Shown in pieces: positions 1 to 10,377 of a stretch of DNA of 64,000 nt (positions are counted from its first letter, which is position 1; each line of letters starts with the position of its first letter). A program made the translations under genes and the position numbers. The DNA comes from Ruminococcus sp. FC2018 (lineage in GTDB: Bacteria; Bacillota; Clostridia; Oscillospirales; Ruminococcaceae). Location: the NCBI RefSeq assembly GCF_000621805.1, contig NZ_JHXH01000010.1, forward strand, positions 1-64,000. The letters run 5' to 3'. Under the pieces are notes generated by a model. The model did not search any database and was not told the origin of the DNA. It worked only from the letters and a program-made list of their open reading frames with translations.

Positions 1-9
1 GAAGCAAAT

Positions 10-73
10 CAAGGTCGTTGACCTTGAAGTCAAACTCACCCGTTTTGAATTTGCCTAAAGGCAAATTCAAAAT
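10..73. repeat. Paired hairpins upstream of tRNA-Ile
   Basis: Two perfect inverted repeats lie in the spacer before the tRNA. The first has 7-base arms (CAAGGTC/GACCTTG, 10-26). The second has 13-base arms around TAAA (TTTTGAATTTGCC, about 43-72) and ends at the tRNA 5' base. Such stems are expected in rRNA/tRNA spacers as processing sites; that role is inferred. Confidence 0.6.
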
Positions 74-147
<74 letters not shown>

Positions 148-394
148 TCACAGTGAGGTAAAACTTGCTGATGAAAAAGTGACAGAATGTAGGAAAAGGA
201 AGCTTGTGAAAAACAAGTGGACTCATCCACATTGTGCCCATTGTGATCCGAAAGGGTTACAAGACTGGATCTTGAAAATTGAATAACAAAGAAAGTAAAG
301 TATGCAAATGAGGAAAACGACTAAGAAAAAGAATTAGTCGGGAAACCTACAATTTAGCAAAACTTCAAACGAGGAAACATAATTCTGTAGAAGT
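148..394 (+). other. tRNA-Ile to 23S spacer with processing-stem arm
   Basis: No gene. Bases 271-292 (CTTGAAAATTGAATAACAAA...) are the reverse complement of 3254-3274 downstream of 23S, so the two form the long stem that brackets pre-23S rRNA for RNase III or Mini-III cleavage. A small hairpin (CGACTA/TAGTCG) lies at about 319-341. Bases 216-241 resemble the T-arm and 3' acceptor strand of the adjacent tRNA-Ile, ending TTGTGCCCA. Confidence 0.75.
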
Positions 395-3227
<2,833 letters not shown>

Positions 3228-3295
3228 AAATTACAGATTGTTTCTTCGCTTTGCTTTGTTATTCAATTTTGAAGACCCGGTCTTCAATATTTCCA

Positions 3296-3413
3296 AGTCG
3301 GTGACTATAGAGATGAGGTCACACCTGTTCCCATGCCGAACACAGAAGTTAAGCTCATCATCGCTGAAAATACTTGGCTGGTAACGGCCCGGAAACATAG
3401 GTCGTCGCCGACA
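3296..3413 (+). rRNA. rrf: 5S ribosomal RNA
   Basis: The conserved core CCATGCCGAACACAGAAGTTAAG is present in a 117-base unit whose ends pair (GTCGGTGAC with GTCGCCGAC). It follows 23S by about 70 bases, as usual in an rRNA operon. Confidence 0.95.
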
Positions 3414-3421
3414 TTGGATAT

Positions 3422-3494
3422 GCACCATTAGCTCAGATGGTAGAGCAACTGACTCTTAATCAGTGGGTCCTGGGTTCGAGTCCCCGATGGTGCA
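3422..3494 (+). tRNA. tRNA-Lys(CTT)
   Basis: The acceptor GCACCAT pairs with ATGGTGC, discriminator A. The anticodon loop CTCTTAA gives CTT (lysine). It begins 8 bases after 5S and has no encoded CCA. It is probably co-transcribed with the rRNA operon. Confidence 0.96.
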
Positions 3495-3511
3495 CTCGGT
3501 ATTTAAATGCT

Positions 3512-3620
3512 CGTAAAAATCAATAAAAATCCTTGTGCTCGCACGCGCAAAGCTCACACAGGATTTTTACGATTTTTATCGCCGCATTAAAAAACCTTGC
3601 GAGTTTGCTTCGCAAACTCG
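3512..3620. repeat. Two hairpins between tRNA-Lys and tRNA-Glu
   Basis: A long imperfect inverted repeat (arms 3512-3537 and 3555-3581, AT-rich, sharing AAAAATCC-TTGTG / CACA-GGATTTTT) is followed by a short perfect hairpin (GCGAGTTTG/CAAACTCG around CTTC, 3599-3620). Neither has a clear T-tract, so processing stems or a palindromic repeat are more likely than terminators. Confidence 0.55.
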
Positions 3621-3658
3621 GAATGAAGTATGATGTTTGTTTTGTAAAATTAAAGCAA

Positions 3659-3730
3659 GGCCCGTTGGTCAAGCGGTTAAGACTCCGGCCTCTCACGCCG
3701 GCGACGGGAGTTCGATTCTCCCACGGGTCA
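3659..3730 (+). tRNA. tRNA-Glu(CTC)
   Basis: The acceptor GGCCCGT pairs with ACGGGTC (one G-T), discriminator A. The anticodon stem-loop CCGGC-CTCTCAC-GCCGG gives CTC, glutamate. T-loop GTTCGATTC is intact. No CCA is encoded. Confidence 0.95.
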
Positions 3731-3808
3731 TTTTTAATCTGCCTTGACCATATTGGGCAGAACGGATACAAGCTATAATTTAGTATGGCTTGTATATTTT
3801 TTTAATAT

Positions 3809-3882
3809 GGACCATTAGCTCAGTTGGTTAGAGCAACCGGCTCATAACCGGTCGGTCCAGGGTTCGAGTCCCCGATGGTCCA
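3809..3882 (+). tRNA. tRNA with CAT anticodon (Met or Ile2)
   Basis: The acceptor GGACCAT pairs with ATGGTCC, and the loop CTCATAA gives CAT. Methionine elongator and lysidine-modified Ile2 tRNAs share this anticodon. The acceptor begins GGACC, as in Firmicute Ile2 tRNAs, which favours Ile2, but sequence alone does not settle it. Confidence 0.9.
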
Positions 3883-3890
3883 TTATATTC

Positions 3891-3966
3891 AGGGGTATAG
3901 CTCAGCTGGTAGAGCAGCGGTCTCCAAAACCGCGTGCCGAGGGTTCGAAACCTTCTGCCCCTGCCA
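3891..3966 (+). tRNA. tRNA-Trp(CCA)
   Basis: The acceptor AGGGGTA pairs with TGCCCCT, discriminator G. The loop TCTCCAAAA gives anticodon CCA, tryptophan. Unlike the other tRNAs in the cluster, the 3' CCA appears to be encoded (3964-3966). It is the last gene of the cluster and is followed at once by a terminator. Confidence 0.95.
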
Positions 3967-3968
3967 CT

Positions 3969-4002
3969 AAGTCCGCAAACACTTTGTTTGCGGACTTTTT
4001 TA
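3969..4002 (+). terminator. Terminator of the rRNA/tRNA operon
   Basis: A perfect stem AAGTCCGCAAACA / TGTTTGCGGACTT with a 3-base loop is followed by a run of T. A second, weaker hairpin (AGCAGGCAG/CTGTCTGCT) follows at about 4012-4040. Confidence 0.92.
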
Positions 4003-4039
4003 TCATGGTTAAAAGCAGGCAGCCGTTAAGCTGTCTGCT

Positions 4040-5827
4040 TTGCTTTGTAAGATTGGATCACGTTCATCCTCTGATGGACAGGCAGAAGATAGAGGTATGA
4101 GACTTTGGAGCAGCTTTACTATTGAGGACTGGAAGATAATCAAGTCTACTCTGACTGTTGAGATCCCTGAGATCGCAGCAAGAGCTTATGACGGTACTGC
4201 AACCACAGTGACAGCTACATTGAAGAACGGCGAAACCGTACTTGATGAAGAAGTTATCGAAGACAACGACATCACTGTAACCTACGAGTTCGAGAAGAGG
4301 GTAGTCGGTGAAGGCAATGTAGAATCTTGGGAAAAAGTAACCGAAGCTAAGGCTGCAGGAAATTACAGAGTAACAGCTACTGCAACGGGTGATAACTTCA
4401 CAGCAGATCCTGCTATGAAGGAATTCACGATCAATAAGGCAACAGCTACTGTGACTCTGAAAGCAGAAGACCTTATTAAGCCTGCAGGCTACACCGACGG
4501 AACGGTTGGCGTTACAATCTCAGGTATCGTTGAAAGCGACAAAATCACACTTCCGGAAGTTATCGACATCGGAACAGGTGTTGAAAACGGCACAGCGATC
4601 ACCGCTGATACACAAGCAATTAAGGACATTGAGACACTTCTTGGTGACAACTACGAGCTTGTGATAGAAGGAAATCCTACGCTTACAATCAGAGCAGCTA
4701 AGCTTGTAAGTGTAACGGCAAAGACCAGCTACATCAAGACAAGCGGCGGAGACGAATTCGTATCACCTGTATTTGATGCAATAGACGAGAACGGCAACAA
4801 ATTTAGCGGCGAGATCGCAATCGTCAAGGGTCCTGAAGAGATCAACGTTGCAAAGACCTATAAGCTCACAGTTTCCGATGCATCAACACTTGAAGTCATA
4901 TCTGATGATATCAAGGTTACTTGGGAAGTTAAGGAGACTGGAGTTGCAACTGTTAAAGCAAGAACTGCTGATCTTGGCGGACAGATAAAGCTGAATGTTT
5001 ATATGACGCTTCCGGATTCTATAACTGATCCTGAAAATGAAGGATATGTAGTATTCACAAAGAATGGTGAAGAAACAAAGTTAGCTGTATCTGAGCTTAC
5101 ATATCGTACAGTTGGCGAGGAAAAACAGTATAAAATTGCTGTACCGTATAGGGCAATTGAGATGCATGATGATGTCAACATTAAGGTGTATAATAAAGAT
5201 GATGTTCTTATTCCATTGACTGATTCTAATAACGCAAACTATGATGATGGATATACTATGAGTTTGTCTGATTATCTTGATCTTGCGATTTCTAAATCAA
5301 CTAATCCAAAGATGGTTGCTTTAGCTAAAGCGACGCGTGATTATGGAATTGCTGCACAGAAGTATTTCCAGTCCGGTGATTATACAAACTTAAACTTCAG
5401 TGAAGAGTTTAATCAGTTATCAAAGGAAGAACTTCAGAATGCATTGAGTGAATACGCAATGACAGAAAGTGGCTCACTCCCTGAAGGCATAGCTAAAGTA
5501 GCTATGACATTAGAGTGTAGGGATGTTACAACATTTAGACTCAAAGTTCAATTCAATAGTGGATATGATGCATCTAAATTTACATTTAAAATTGATGGCA
5601 AAACTGTTAAACTGAATGACAATGCATTTGTAGTCAGAGAGATAGGTTCTTTAGATTTGAATAAATCTCACGTATTTACCATTTCTGATGGTACAACAAC
5701 CTATTCTACTACAAGAAGTGCTCTTTCTTGGGCATATGCAGCATCTAAAGCTACAACACAGAAAAATGTAGACCTCGCAAGAGCGTTGTATTTGTTCAAT
5801 GCTAAAGCGACGGATTACATTTCATAA
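4040..5827 (+). CDS. Ig-like (MBG/YDG-type) repeat protein, 5'-truncated remnant
   Basis: A 595-residue open frame with a TTG start that lies inside a terminator-like hairpin, without a ribosome-binding site or signal peptide. From about residue 38 it has beta-sandwich segments with an AYDGT motif, as in MBG/YDG domains of large secreted adhesins: two or three Thr/Val-rich repeats (about 38-330) and a C-terminal helical and beta region with no sorting signal. The likeliest reading is the 3' end of a long surface-protein gene that has lost its 5' part. Codon use changes inside the gene: C-ending codons are common up to about 4980, while A/T-ending codons dominate after it, suggesting a mosaic. 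Function in the cell is unknown. Confidence 0.55.
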   Translation: MLCKIGSRSSSDGQAEDRGMRLWSSFTIEDWKIIKSTLTVEIPEIAARAYDGTATTVTATLKNGETVLDEEVIEDNDITVTYEFEKRVVGEGNVESWEKVTEAKAAGNYRVTATATGDNFTADPAMKEFTINKATATVTLKAEDLIKPAGYTDGTVGVTISGIVESDKITLPEVIDIGTGVENGTAITADTQAIKDIETLLGDNYELVIEGNPTLTIRAAKLVSVTAKTSYIKTSGGDEFVSPVFDAIDENGNKFSGEIAIVKGPEEINVAKTYKLTVSDASTLEVISDDIKVTWEVKETGVATVKARTADLGGQIKLNVYMTLPDSITDPENEGYVVFTKNGEETKLAVSELTYRTVGEEKQYKIAVPYRAIEMHDDVNIKVYNKDDVLIPLTDSNNANYDDGYTMSLSDYLDLAISKSTNPKMVALAKATRDYGIAAQKYFQSGDYTNLNFSEEFNQLSKEELQNALSEYAMTESGSLPEGIAKVAMTLECRDVTTFRLKVQFNSGYDASKFTFKIDGKTVKLNDNAFVVREIGSLDLNKSHVFTISDGTTTYSTTRSALSWAYAASKATTQKNVDLARALYLFNAKATDYIS

Positions 5828-5840
5828 AAAGAGGAGGGAA

Positions 5841-5937
5841 ATGAAGAGAGTATACAAGTGTTGAACTTGAGGTTATTACATTTAATGTAGAAGATGTTAT
5901 TTCTACATCATGTAACCCAGAAACAGAACCATTCTAA
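5841..5937 (+). pseudogene. Small peptide gene, frameshifted
   Basis: A strong GAGGAGG site sits just before ATG at 5841, but that frame ends after 7 codons. From 5848 another frame encodes EYTSVELEVITF, NVEDVISTSC and NPETEPF and stops at 5935-5937; it has no start of its own and a TGA just upstream. Joining ATGAAG to GAGTAT needs one base fewer, or two more, in the AAGAGAG tract, so an AG-repeat slip is the simplest explanation. The 31-32-residue product would be acidic, ending in a Ser/Thr/Cys-containing tail, the look of short precursor peptides beside PqqD-like genes. It could also be a sequencing error. It is followed directly by a terminator. Confidence 0.5.
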
Positions 5938-5950
5938 CCTTCTTTTTCCC

Positions 5951-5984
5951 GGCAGGCAGCCAAATGGCTGCCTGCCTTTTTTTC
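5951..5984 (+). terminator. Terminator after small peptide gene
   Basis: A perfect 11-base stem GGCAGGCAGCC / GGCTGCCTGCC with an AAAT loop and a tract of seven to eight T. Confidence 0.93.
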
Positions 5985-6095
5985 GTTTGTGTGAGGAAAA
6001 CAATATGACAAAGACCTGCGAGGGGATAGTGCGCCCCCGATAACTCCGGGAACGAGCTTGAAGAAACAGCGGTCATGGAGAATGATGACAAATAC

Positions 6096-6124
6096 TTGAT
6101 AAAATGTTCAGACTGTGGTATAAT
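6096..6124 (+). promoter_or_regulatory. Sigma-A promoter of the pqqD-like operon
   Basis: TTGATA, 17 bases, TATAAT, with an extended -10 (TGG before TATAAT). It is placed about 98 bases before the pqqD-like ATG. Confidence 0.85.
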
Positions 6125-6221
6125 GGCCTACGGAACGAAATACAACGCAAGCACCGGCTGGGCTGTAATATGGAACTTGAAGCGGCTGAGTCGCTTACAA
6201 CTCAATGAAAGGATAATAACC

Positions 6222-6482
6222 ATGAAGCTGAAAAAGGATTTTATCGTACACGACGCAGGAGACGAGACAATGCTCGTTGCCACAGGAAGTGCTAAGTTCT
6301 CGGGGCTTGTAAAGGGTAATAAGACAGCAGGCGATGTGCTGGAGCTGTTAAAGACCGACACCACAGAGGCTGAGATCATCAGGAAAATGCATGAAAAGTA
6401 CGATGCCCCTGAGGGTGCCATAGAGCGTGACGTGAAGAAGATGATCACAGAGCTCAGAAAGATCGGTGCTATTGATGGGTAA
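6222..6482 (+). CDS. PqqD-like peptide-binding protein
   Basis: This 86-residue protein has the PqqD fold pattern: N-terminal beta strands (FIVHDAGDETMLVAT), a G-N-K-T turn, then helices ending in a V-K-K-M-I-T-E-L-R-K-I-G-A-I-D tail. PqqD-family proteins bind the leader of a ribosomally made peptide and present it to a modifying enzyme. ATG 6222 follows AAAGGA; the frame extends upstream, but that part overlaps the promoter. Its stop overlaps the next start (ATGGGTAA), so translation is probably coupled. No radical-SAM gene is adjacent, so the partner enzyme is not evident. Confidence 0.82.
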   Translation: MKLKKDFIVHDAGDETMLVATGSAKFSGLVKGNKTAGDVLELLKTDTTEAEIIRKMHEKYDAPEGAIERDVKKMITELRKIGAIDG

Positions 6483-6915
6483 TAATCAGACCTTCGAGGA
6501 AGTCATAGCCCGTGACGGCAAGCTTATCTATACCAACAAGGGCGACAGTATGATGCCGCTGATAAAACAGGACAGAGATCTGCTCGTTATCAGTAAAAAG
6601 CCAAAACACAGGCTTAAAAAGTATGATGTTCCTTTGTATAAGCGTGACAGCGGACAGTATGTGCTGCACCGTATTTTAAAGGTCAGAAAGCATGACTACG
6701 TTATATGCGGAGATAACCGCTGGAGCAAGGAATACGGCATAACCGACAGGCATATCATAGGCTTGCTTACCGCTGTTATCCGCAACGGCAAAGAGATAAA
6801 GGTGACCGATACAAAGTACAGACTATACGTTCACCTGTGGTGCGATCTGTTCCCGGTGAGGGCGTTTATTGTTCACGTAATCAATAAACTTGGAAGAATG
6901 ATAAAAAGGAAATAG
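6475..6915 (+). CDS. S24/S26-family peptidase, SipW-like
   Basis: This protein of 146 residues carries the signal-peptidase core: KGDSMMPLI (nucleophile Ser in the G-D-S-M box), then KYDVPLY, VLHRI and ICGDNRW. The His in L-H-R-I stands where Lys is found in LepB, as in the Ser-His (SipW/ER) type. There is no obvious membrane anchor, unlike true signal peptidases. ATG 6475 overlaps the pqqD-like stop. In this context it may cut a leader peptide from a modified product; that role is inferred. Alternative: a stand-alone S24-type processing protease. Confidence 0.75.
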   Translation: MGNNQTFEEVIARDGKLIYTNKGDSMMPLIKQDRDLLVISKKPKHRLKKYDVPLYKRDSGQYVLHRILKVRKHDYVICGDNRWSKEYGITDRHIIGLLTAVIRNGKEIKVTDTKYRLYVHLWCDLFPVRAFIVHVINKLGRMIKRK

Positions 6916-6917
6916 TT

Positions 6918-7571
6918 ATGCAGACAAAGACAAAAAAAAGATCGCTGAAGCGATTTGTCAGAAGAAAATATCTTGGTGCGCACAGGCGATTGGTGCATTT
7001 CTTTGACGGCAGAAAAGACAAGAAAATATGCGGCTGTTCACTTGTAAAATATGTCCCCTCTTTATACAGAGAAACTATGGGTGCAACAGGCAGTGAAGCC
7101 ACCTGCTACTGGGCACTGGACAAGATATTTGAGGGTGAGAGCTTAGATGAAAATGATTCTTTTATTGATGTGGGCTGCGGCAAGGGCAGGGTGCTTGCAT
7201 ATCTGGTAAGCAAAAATTATCCCTGCTCACTGACAGGGATAGAACTCAATAAGGATGTTGCACAATACGCACAGAGCTGGGCGCAGAGATATAAGAAGAT
7301 CAGTATCATCCACGGAAATGCCTTTGAGCATGACTATAACAGCTATACGGTCTTATTCCTCGGCAGACCCTTTGAAACGGAAGCCTTTCACAGTTTTATC
7401 AATATGCTTGAAAAAAATCTTACTCATCCCGTCAGGTTCTTCTATTGGTGGGACACACAAAGCGGTGACTACCTTGAAAACAGAAAGGGCTGGACAAGGG
7501 TAAGACGAGAAATGATATATAAAAGTCATGGACTGTATATGTACAGATGTCCGCAGGGCTTTTCGCTTTGA
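6918..7571 (+). CDS. Class I SAM-dependent methyltransferase
   Basis: A 217-residue protein with a basic N-terminus. Motif I (FIDVGCGKGR, about residues 80-90) and the acidic motif II position (LTGIELN) are typical of Rossmann methyltransferases. A Cys-rich stretch (KKICGCSLVKY, about 31-42) and MGATGSEATCYWALD come before the fold. The start is 2 bases after the previous stop, with AAAGGAAA upstream, so it belongs to the same operon. The substrate is unknown; the setting suggests a peptide or an envelope component. Confidence 0.75.
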   Translation: MQTKTKKRSLKRFVRRKYLGAHRRLVHFFDGRKDKKICGCSLVKYVPSLYRETMGATGSEATCYWALDKIFEGESLDENDSFIDVGCGKGRVLAYLVSKNYPCSLTGIELNKDVAQYAQSWAQRYKKISIIHGNAFEHDYNSYTVLFLGRPFETEAFHSFINMLEKNLTHPVRFFYWWDTQSGDYLENRKGWTRVRREMIYKSHGLYMYRCPQGFSL

Positions 7572-7719
7572 GAGTATACTCCATGAATAACAATGCAATA
7601 AAATTGCTCTATGCCGCTGCGAAAAAGAAAAATGGTACATCGCCGCACTGATGCTCGTTCAGGCACTAAATGGTGCGAGCGGTGGTGCTTGAATTAAATA
7701 GAACGGAGTAATTGAAAAA

Positions 7720-8862
7720 ATGGATAGGCGAGAATATATCAAGGCGATCAAGGACGTTATTTACCTTGCGTACTGCGGTGTGAACGGCAAAATACCCGGC
7801 GACGCAAGAGTGCGGAAAATGGATATCACGGCTGTATATGAAGCTGCGAATAAGCATCTTCTGACGGCGATTTGCGCAATGTCTCTCGAATCGGCAGGAG
7901 TCAATGATGAGCGCTTCACCCAGGCTAAGGGCAAGGCTATGCGTAAAAATGCTCAGATGGATATTGACAGAGCGCAGCTTTTTGAACGGCTTGAAGCGGC
8001 GCAGATATGGTATATGCCCCTCAAGGGCTCGCTGCTCAAGGACCTGTACCCCAAGTACGGTATGCGCCAGATGTCGGACAACGATATCCTCTTTGACAGC
8101 GCCAGAGCCCGGGACGTCAAGCAGATAATGGAGTCAATGGGCTTTGCCTGTGAGCGTTTCGGGCATGGCAACCACGATGTATATTTCAAGAAGCCTGTCA
8201 GCAATTTTGAAATGCACACGTCGATCATCAATCATAATGATAACAGAATTTTTGAATACTACAGGAACGTCAAGGACAGGCTTATCAAGGACGAGGACAA
8301 CAACTTCGGATATCATTTCAGCGATGAGGATTTTTATATATTCATGACCGCTCACGAATATAAGCACTATTCAAACGGCGGAACAGGGCTGCGGTCGGTG
8401 CTTGACACCAATGTGTACCTGACTAAGCCGGGCGACAAGCTCGATATGGAGTACATAGAGGGCGAGTGCGAAAAGCTGGGCATAGCAGAATTTGAAAGGC
8501 AAAGCCGAAGCCTTGCGATGCACCTTTTCGGTGGGAAAAAGCTGACAGACGAGGATAAGGAAATGCTCAGGTATATCGTTTTCAGCGGCACCTACGGCAC
8601 ACTTGAAAACTTGGTCAATAACAGGGTTGCAAAGCACGGAAGCGGCAAGCTCGCCAAGATAAAATATACGCTTGGCAGGCTGACAGTACCGATAAGCGAA
8701 AAAGACACGAGATACGAAGCAATGAAGAGCTTTTATCCGTGGTTCTATGAGAAGAAATATCGGCTGCCGCTGCTGTTTTTCTATCGGTTGCTGAGAGGAA
8801 TAACGAGCAAGAGAAAAAAGAGCATAAGCGAGATCAAAGTTCTGATGAAGCACAAAAGCTGA
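7720..8862 (+). CDS. Nucleotidyltransferase family protein (NTP_transf_5-like)
   Basis: This 380-residue protein has the signature of the uncharacterised nucleotidyltransferase family: PLKGSLLKDLYP (about 98-109) and MSDNDIL (about 118-124), the latter giving the metal-binding D-x-D pair. The rest is helical, with a basic C-terminus (KRKKS). GGAG lies 11 bases before ATG. Members are often found near modified-peptide loci, but no reaction has been assigned here. A 148-base gap separates it from the methyltransferase with no terminator, so it is probably the last gene of the operon. Confidence 0.75.
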   Translation: MDRREYIKAIKDVIYLAYCGVNGKIPGDARVRKMDITAVYEAANKHLLTAICAMSLESAGVNDERFTQAKGKAMRKNAQMDIDRAQLFERLEAAQIWYMPLKGSLLKDLYPKYGMRQMSDNDILFDSARARDVKQIMESMGFACERFGHGNHDVYFKKPVSNFEMHTSIINHNDNRIFEYYRNVKDRLIKDEDNNFGYHFSDEDFYIFMTAHEYKHYSNGGTGLRSVLDTNVYLTKPGDKLDMEYIEGECEKLGIAEFERQSRSLAMHLFGGKKLTDEDKEMLRYIVFSGTYGTLENLVNNRVAKHGSGKLAKIKYTLGRLTVPISEKDTRYEAMKSFYPWFYEKKYRLPLLFFYRLLRGITSKRKKSISEIKVLMKHKS

Positions 8863-9003
8863 AAATGCCGAGATGTTCCGGACAGCGAGTTGACAGAATA
8901 ATCTATATTATTACGTAAAACAAATCCCACAGCTGAGCTAATTCTTTTTTGTGCTTTTTGTCTGTTTAAAAATAATGATCCATGGGATATAACTGAAAAA
9001 AAC

Positions 9004-9117
9004 AAGCCGCCAAGCGATATGAAATGCTCCCCTTTTGTTAGACAATGTGGTATAATAGAAATATACCAATTAGAAATCTAACGGAAGGGGGCATTTCAAT
9101 AAGCTTAACGGCTTGCT
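9004..9117. repeat. Long palindromic element and bidirectional terminator (copy 1)
   Basis: An imperfect inverted repeat of about 114 bases. The outer arms CAAGCCGCCAAGC / GCTTAACGGCTTG pair through G-T, the middle arms GAAATGC...CCTTTTGTTAGA pair with TCTAACGG...GCATTTC, and the core is TGGTATA-ATAGAAA-TATACCA. T-tracts lie on both sides, so it can end transcription from both the nucleotidyltransferase gene and luxS. A related copy is at 14581-14655. Confidence 0.75.
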
Positions 9118-9124
9118 TTTTTAT

Positions 9125-9649
9125 TCAGGAATCAAAGAATTGGCGACCGTCTTCGGTTACAAGCCGCTGAGATCTTGGATACTCAAAGATCTCCGCATTG
9201 CCTGCATTTTCAGTCAGATAATCAGCAAATCTGCGTGCATACCACTTAGCCATTTCAAGGTTGTGCATCAGATAATTGCCGCAGTTGACAGGTGAAGCCC
9301 CGGGGACATCGGCGGAGTTCTCAACTGACTTAAAGGCACTGAGGATGAGATCGTATATTTCCTTTGGTTCACGGTTTCCCTTTAAGATAAGGTAAAATCC
9401 CGTGAGGCATCCCATAGGGCCCCAGTAGATGATATTATCCTTCCAGTCGGGGTCATTCCTCAGGAATGTGGCGATGATGTGCTCCAGGGAGTGCATTGCT
9501 GCCACGTCCACGGCAGGCTCTGTGTTTGGCTTGGTTACTCTTACATCATAGGTGGTGACCATCTGGTCTCCCAGGGTGTCTACTCTGCTGGTAAATATCC
9601 CGGGGATGATCCTGGTGTGGTCAACGGAAAAGCTGGGGATCAGATCCAT
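9125..9649 (-). CDS. luxS: S-ribosylhomocysteine lyase LuxS
   Basis: It splits S-ribosylhomocysteine to homocysteine and DPD, the precursor of autoinducer 2, in the activated methyl cycle. The metal site is intact: HSLEH (residues 53-57) and the later Cys in VNCGN (about 123), with MGCLTGFY (about 79-86) containing the catalytic Cys. The 174-residue length is slightly over the usual 155-160. ATG 9649 was chosen because AAAGGAG sits 7 bases upstream, although the frame continues 15 codons further. It has its own sigma-A promoter and is monocistronic. Confidence 0.95.
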   Translation of the reverse strand: MDLIPSFSVDHTRIIPGIFTSRVDTLGDQMVTTYDVRVTKPNTEPAVDVAAMHSLEHIIATFLRNDPDWKDNIIYWGPMGCLTGFYLILKGNREPKEIYDLILSAFKSVENSADVPGASPVNCGNYLMHNLEMAKWYARRFADYLTENAGNAEIFEYPRSQRLVTEDGRQFFDS

Positions 9650-9743
9650 AGTTGTTTCTCCTTTCAGATCGTGGCTATTTACAGGCGTTTGCAAAGCAGA
9701 GGATGTTAAATTACGTCATTGCCTAAAAACCTGTACTAAAAAC

Positions 9744-9772
9744 ATTATACCCTATTGTGACGGCTATGTCAA
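9744..9772 (-). promoter_or_regulatory. luxS promoter
   Basis: A consensus sigma-A promoter reads leftward: TTGACA, 17 bases, TATAAT, about 95 bases before the luxS ATG. Confidence 0.9.
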
Positions 9773-9833
9773 ATTAAGCGGATATATTTGCTGAAAACCA
9801 AGTTGTTTCTTTGTTCGGAAAAAGGAGTTGCTA

Positions 9834-9888
9834 TTGACAAACAGGAAAATATGTAGTATACTGCATATATAGGTAATATACTACATAT
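9834..9888 (+). promoter_or_regulatory. marR promoter with palindromic operator
   Basis: TTGACA (9834) and TATACT (9857-9862) are 17 bases apart. A perfect 12-base inverted repeat, ATATGTAGTATA at 9849-9860 and TATACTACATAT at 9877-9888, covers the -10 and start site. It is the natural site for autorepression by the adjacent MarR protein. Confidence 0.88.
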
Positions 9889-9901
9889 TAAGGAGAGGCT
9901 T

Positions 9902-10360
9902 ATGTACGACTTTGAAAAAATGGATCAGAGGCTTATTGCTTATGTGAATATCTTTATCTGTGCCAATCGTTTGCAGGCGATAATGGACAGCGGTTTTGAG
10001 GACATCACCGCAAAGCAATGGCTTGCGATAACGATGATAGATGCGTTTCCCGAACCGCCGACACTAAAGCAGATATCCGAGCTTTCGGGGGTTACACATC
10101 AGAGTATGCGGCAGATCGTTGACCGTCTTATTGACAAGGGCTTTTTGCAGGTCGTTGCGGATAAGAAGGATAAGAGGGCTATCCGCCTTGTTAAGACCGA
10201 GGCTGCCGAGCATCTCCGCACGAAAAAAGACGGACAGGATCAGCGGTTCGTATTCAAACTGTTTGAGTGCTTGACCGAGGAGGAAACTACCGCTTTCTGT
10301 TCTGCCCTTGCAAAGCTGTGTGACAGGCTTAACGAACTGAAGAAGGAAAACGATGGATAA
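9902..10360 (+). CDS. MarR-family transcriptional regulator
   Basis: A 152-residue winged-helix protein. The helix-turn-helix is at about 57-80 (LKQISELSGVTHQSMRQIVDRL) and the wing is VVADKKDKRAIRL. Terminal helices should form the dimer interface. It is read from a promoter overlapped by a perfect palindrome, and is followed 17 bases later by a flavodoxin gene, which suggests autoregulation and joint control of a redox response. The ligand is not evident, and no conserved Cys pattern of the OhrR type is obvious. Confidence 0.88.
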   Translation: MYDFEKMDQRLIAYVNIFICANRLQAIMDSGFEDITAKQWLAITMIDAFPEPPTLKQISELSGVTHQSMRQIVDRLIDKGFLQVVADKKDKRAIRLVKTEAAEHLRTKKDGQDQRFVFKLFECLTEEETTAFCSALAKLCDRLNELKKENDG

Positions 10361-10377
10361 AGAGAGGAGAAGACAAT

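Noticed and set aside
3231-3428. Minus-strand frame over 5S
   Set aside because: It overlaps the 5S rRNA and has no ribosome-binding site.
3512-3620. Terminator between tRNA-Lys and tRNA-Glu
   Set aside because: Hairpins lack a T-tract and the tRNA cluster continues on the same strand.
7583-7710. Two short frames (22 and 21 codons) between the methyltransferase and nucleotidyltransferase genes, considered as peptide precursors
   Set aside because: No ribosome-binding site for either and no peptide-like pattern.
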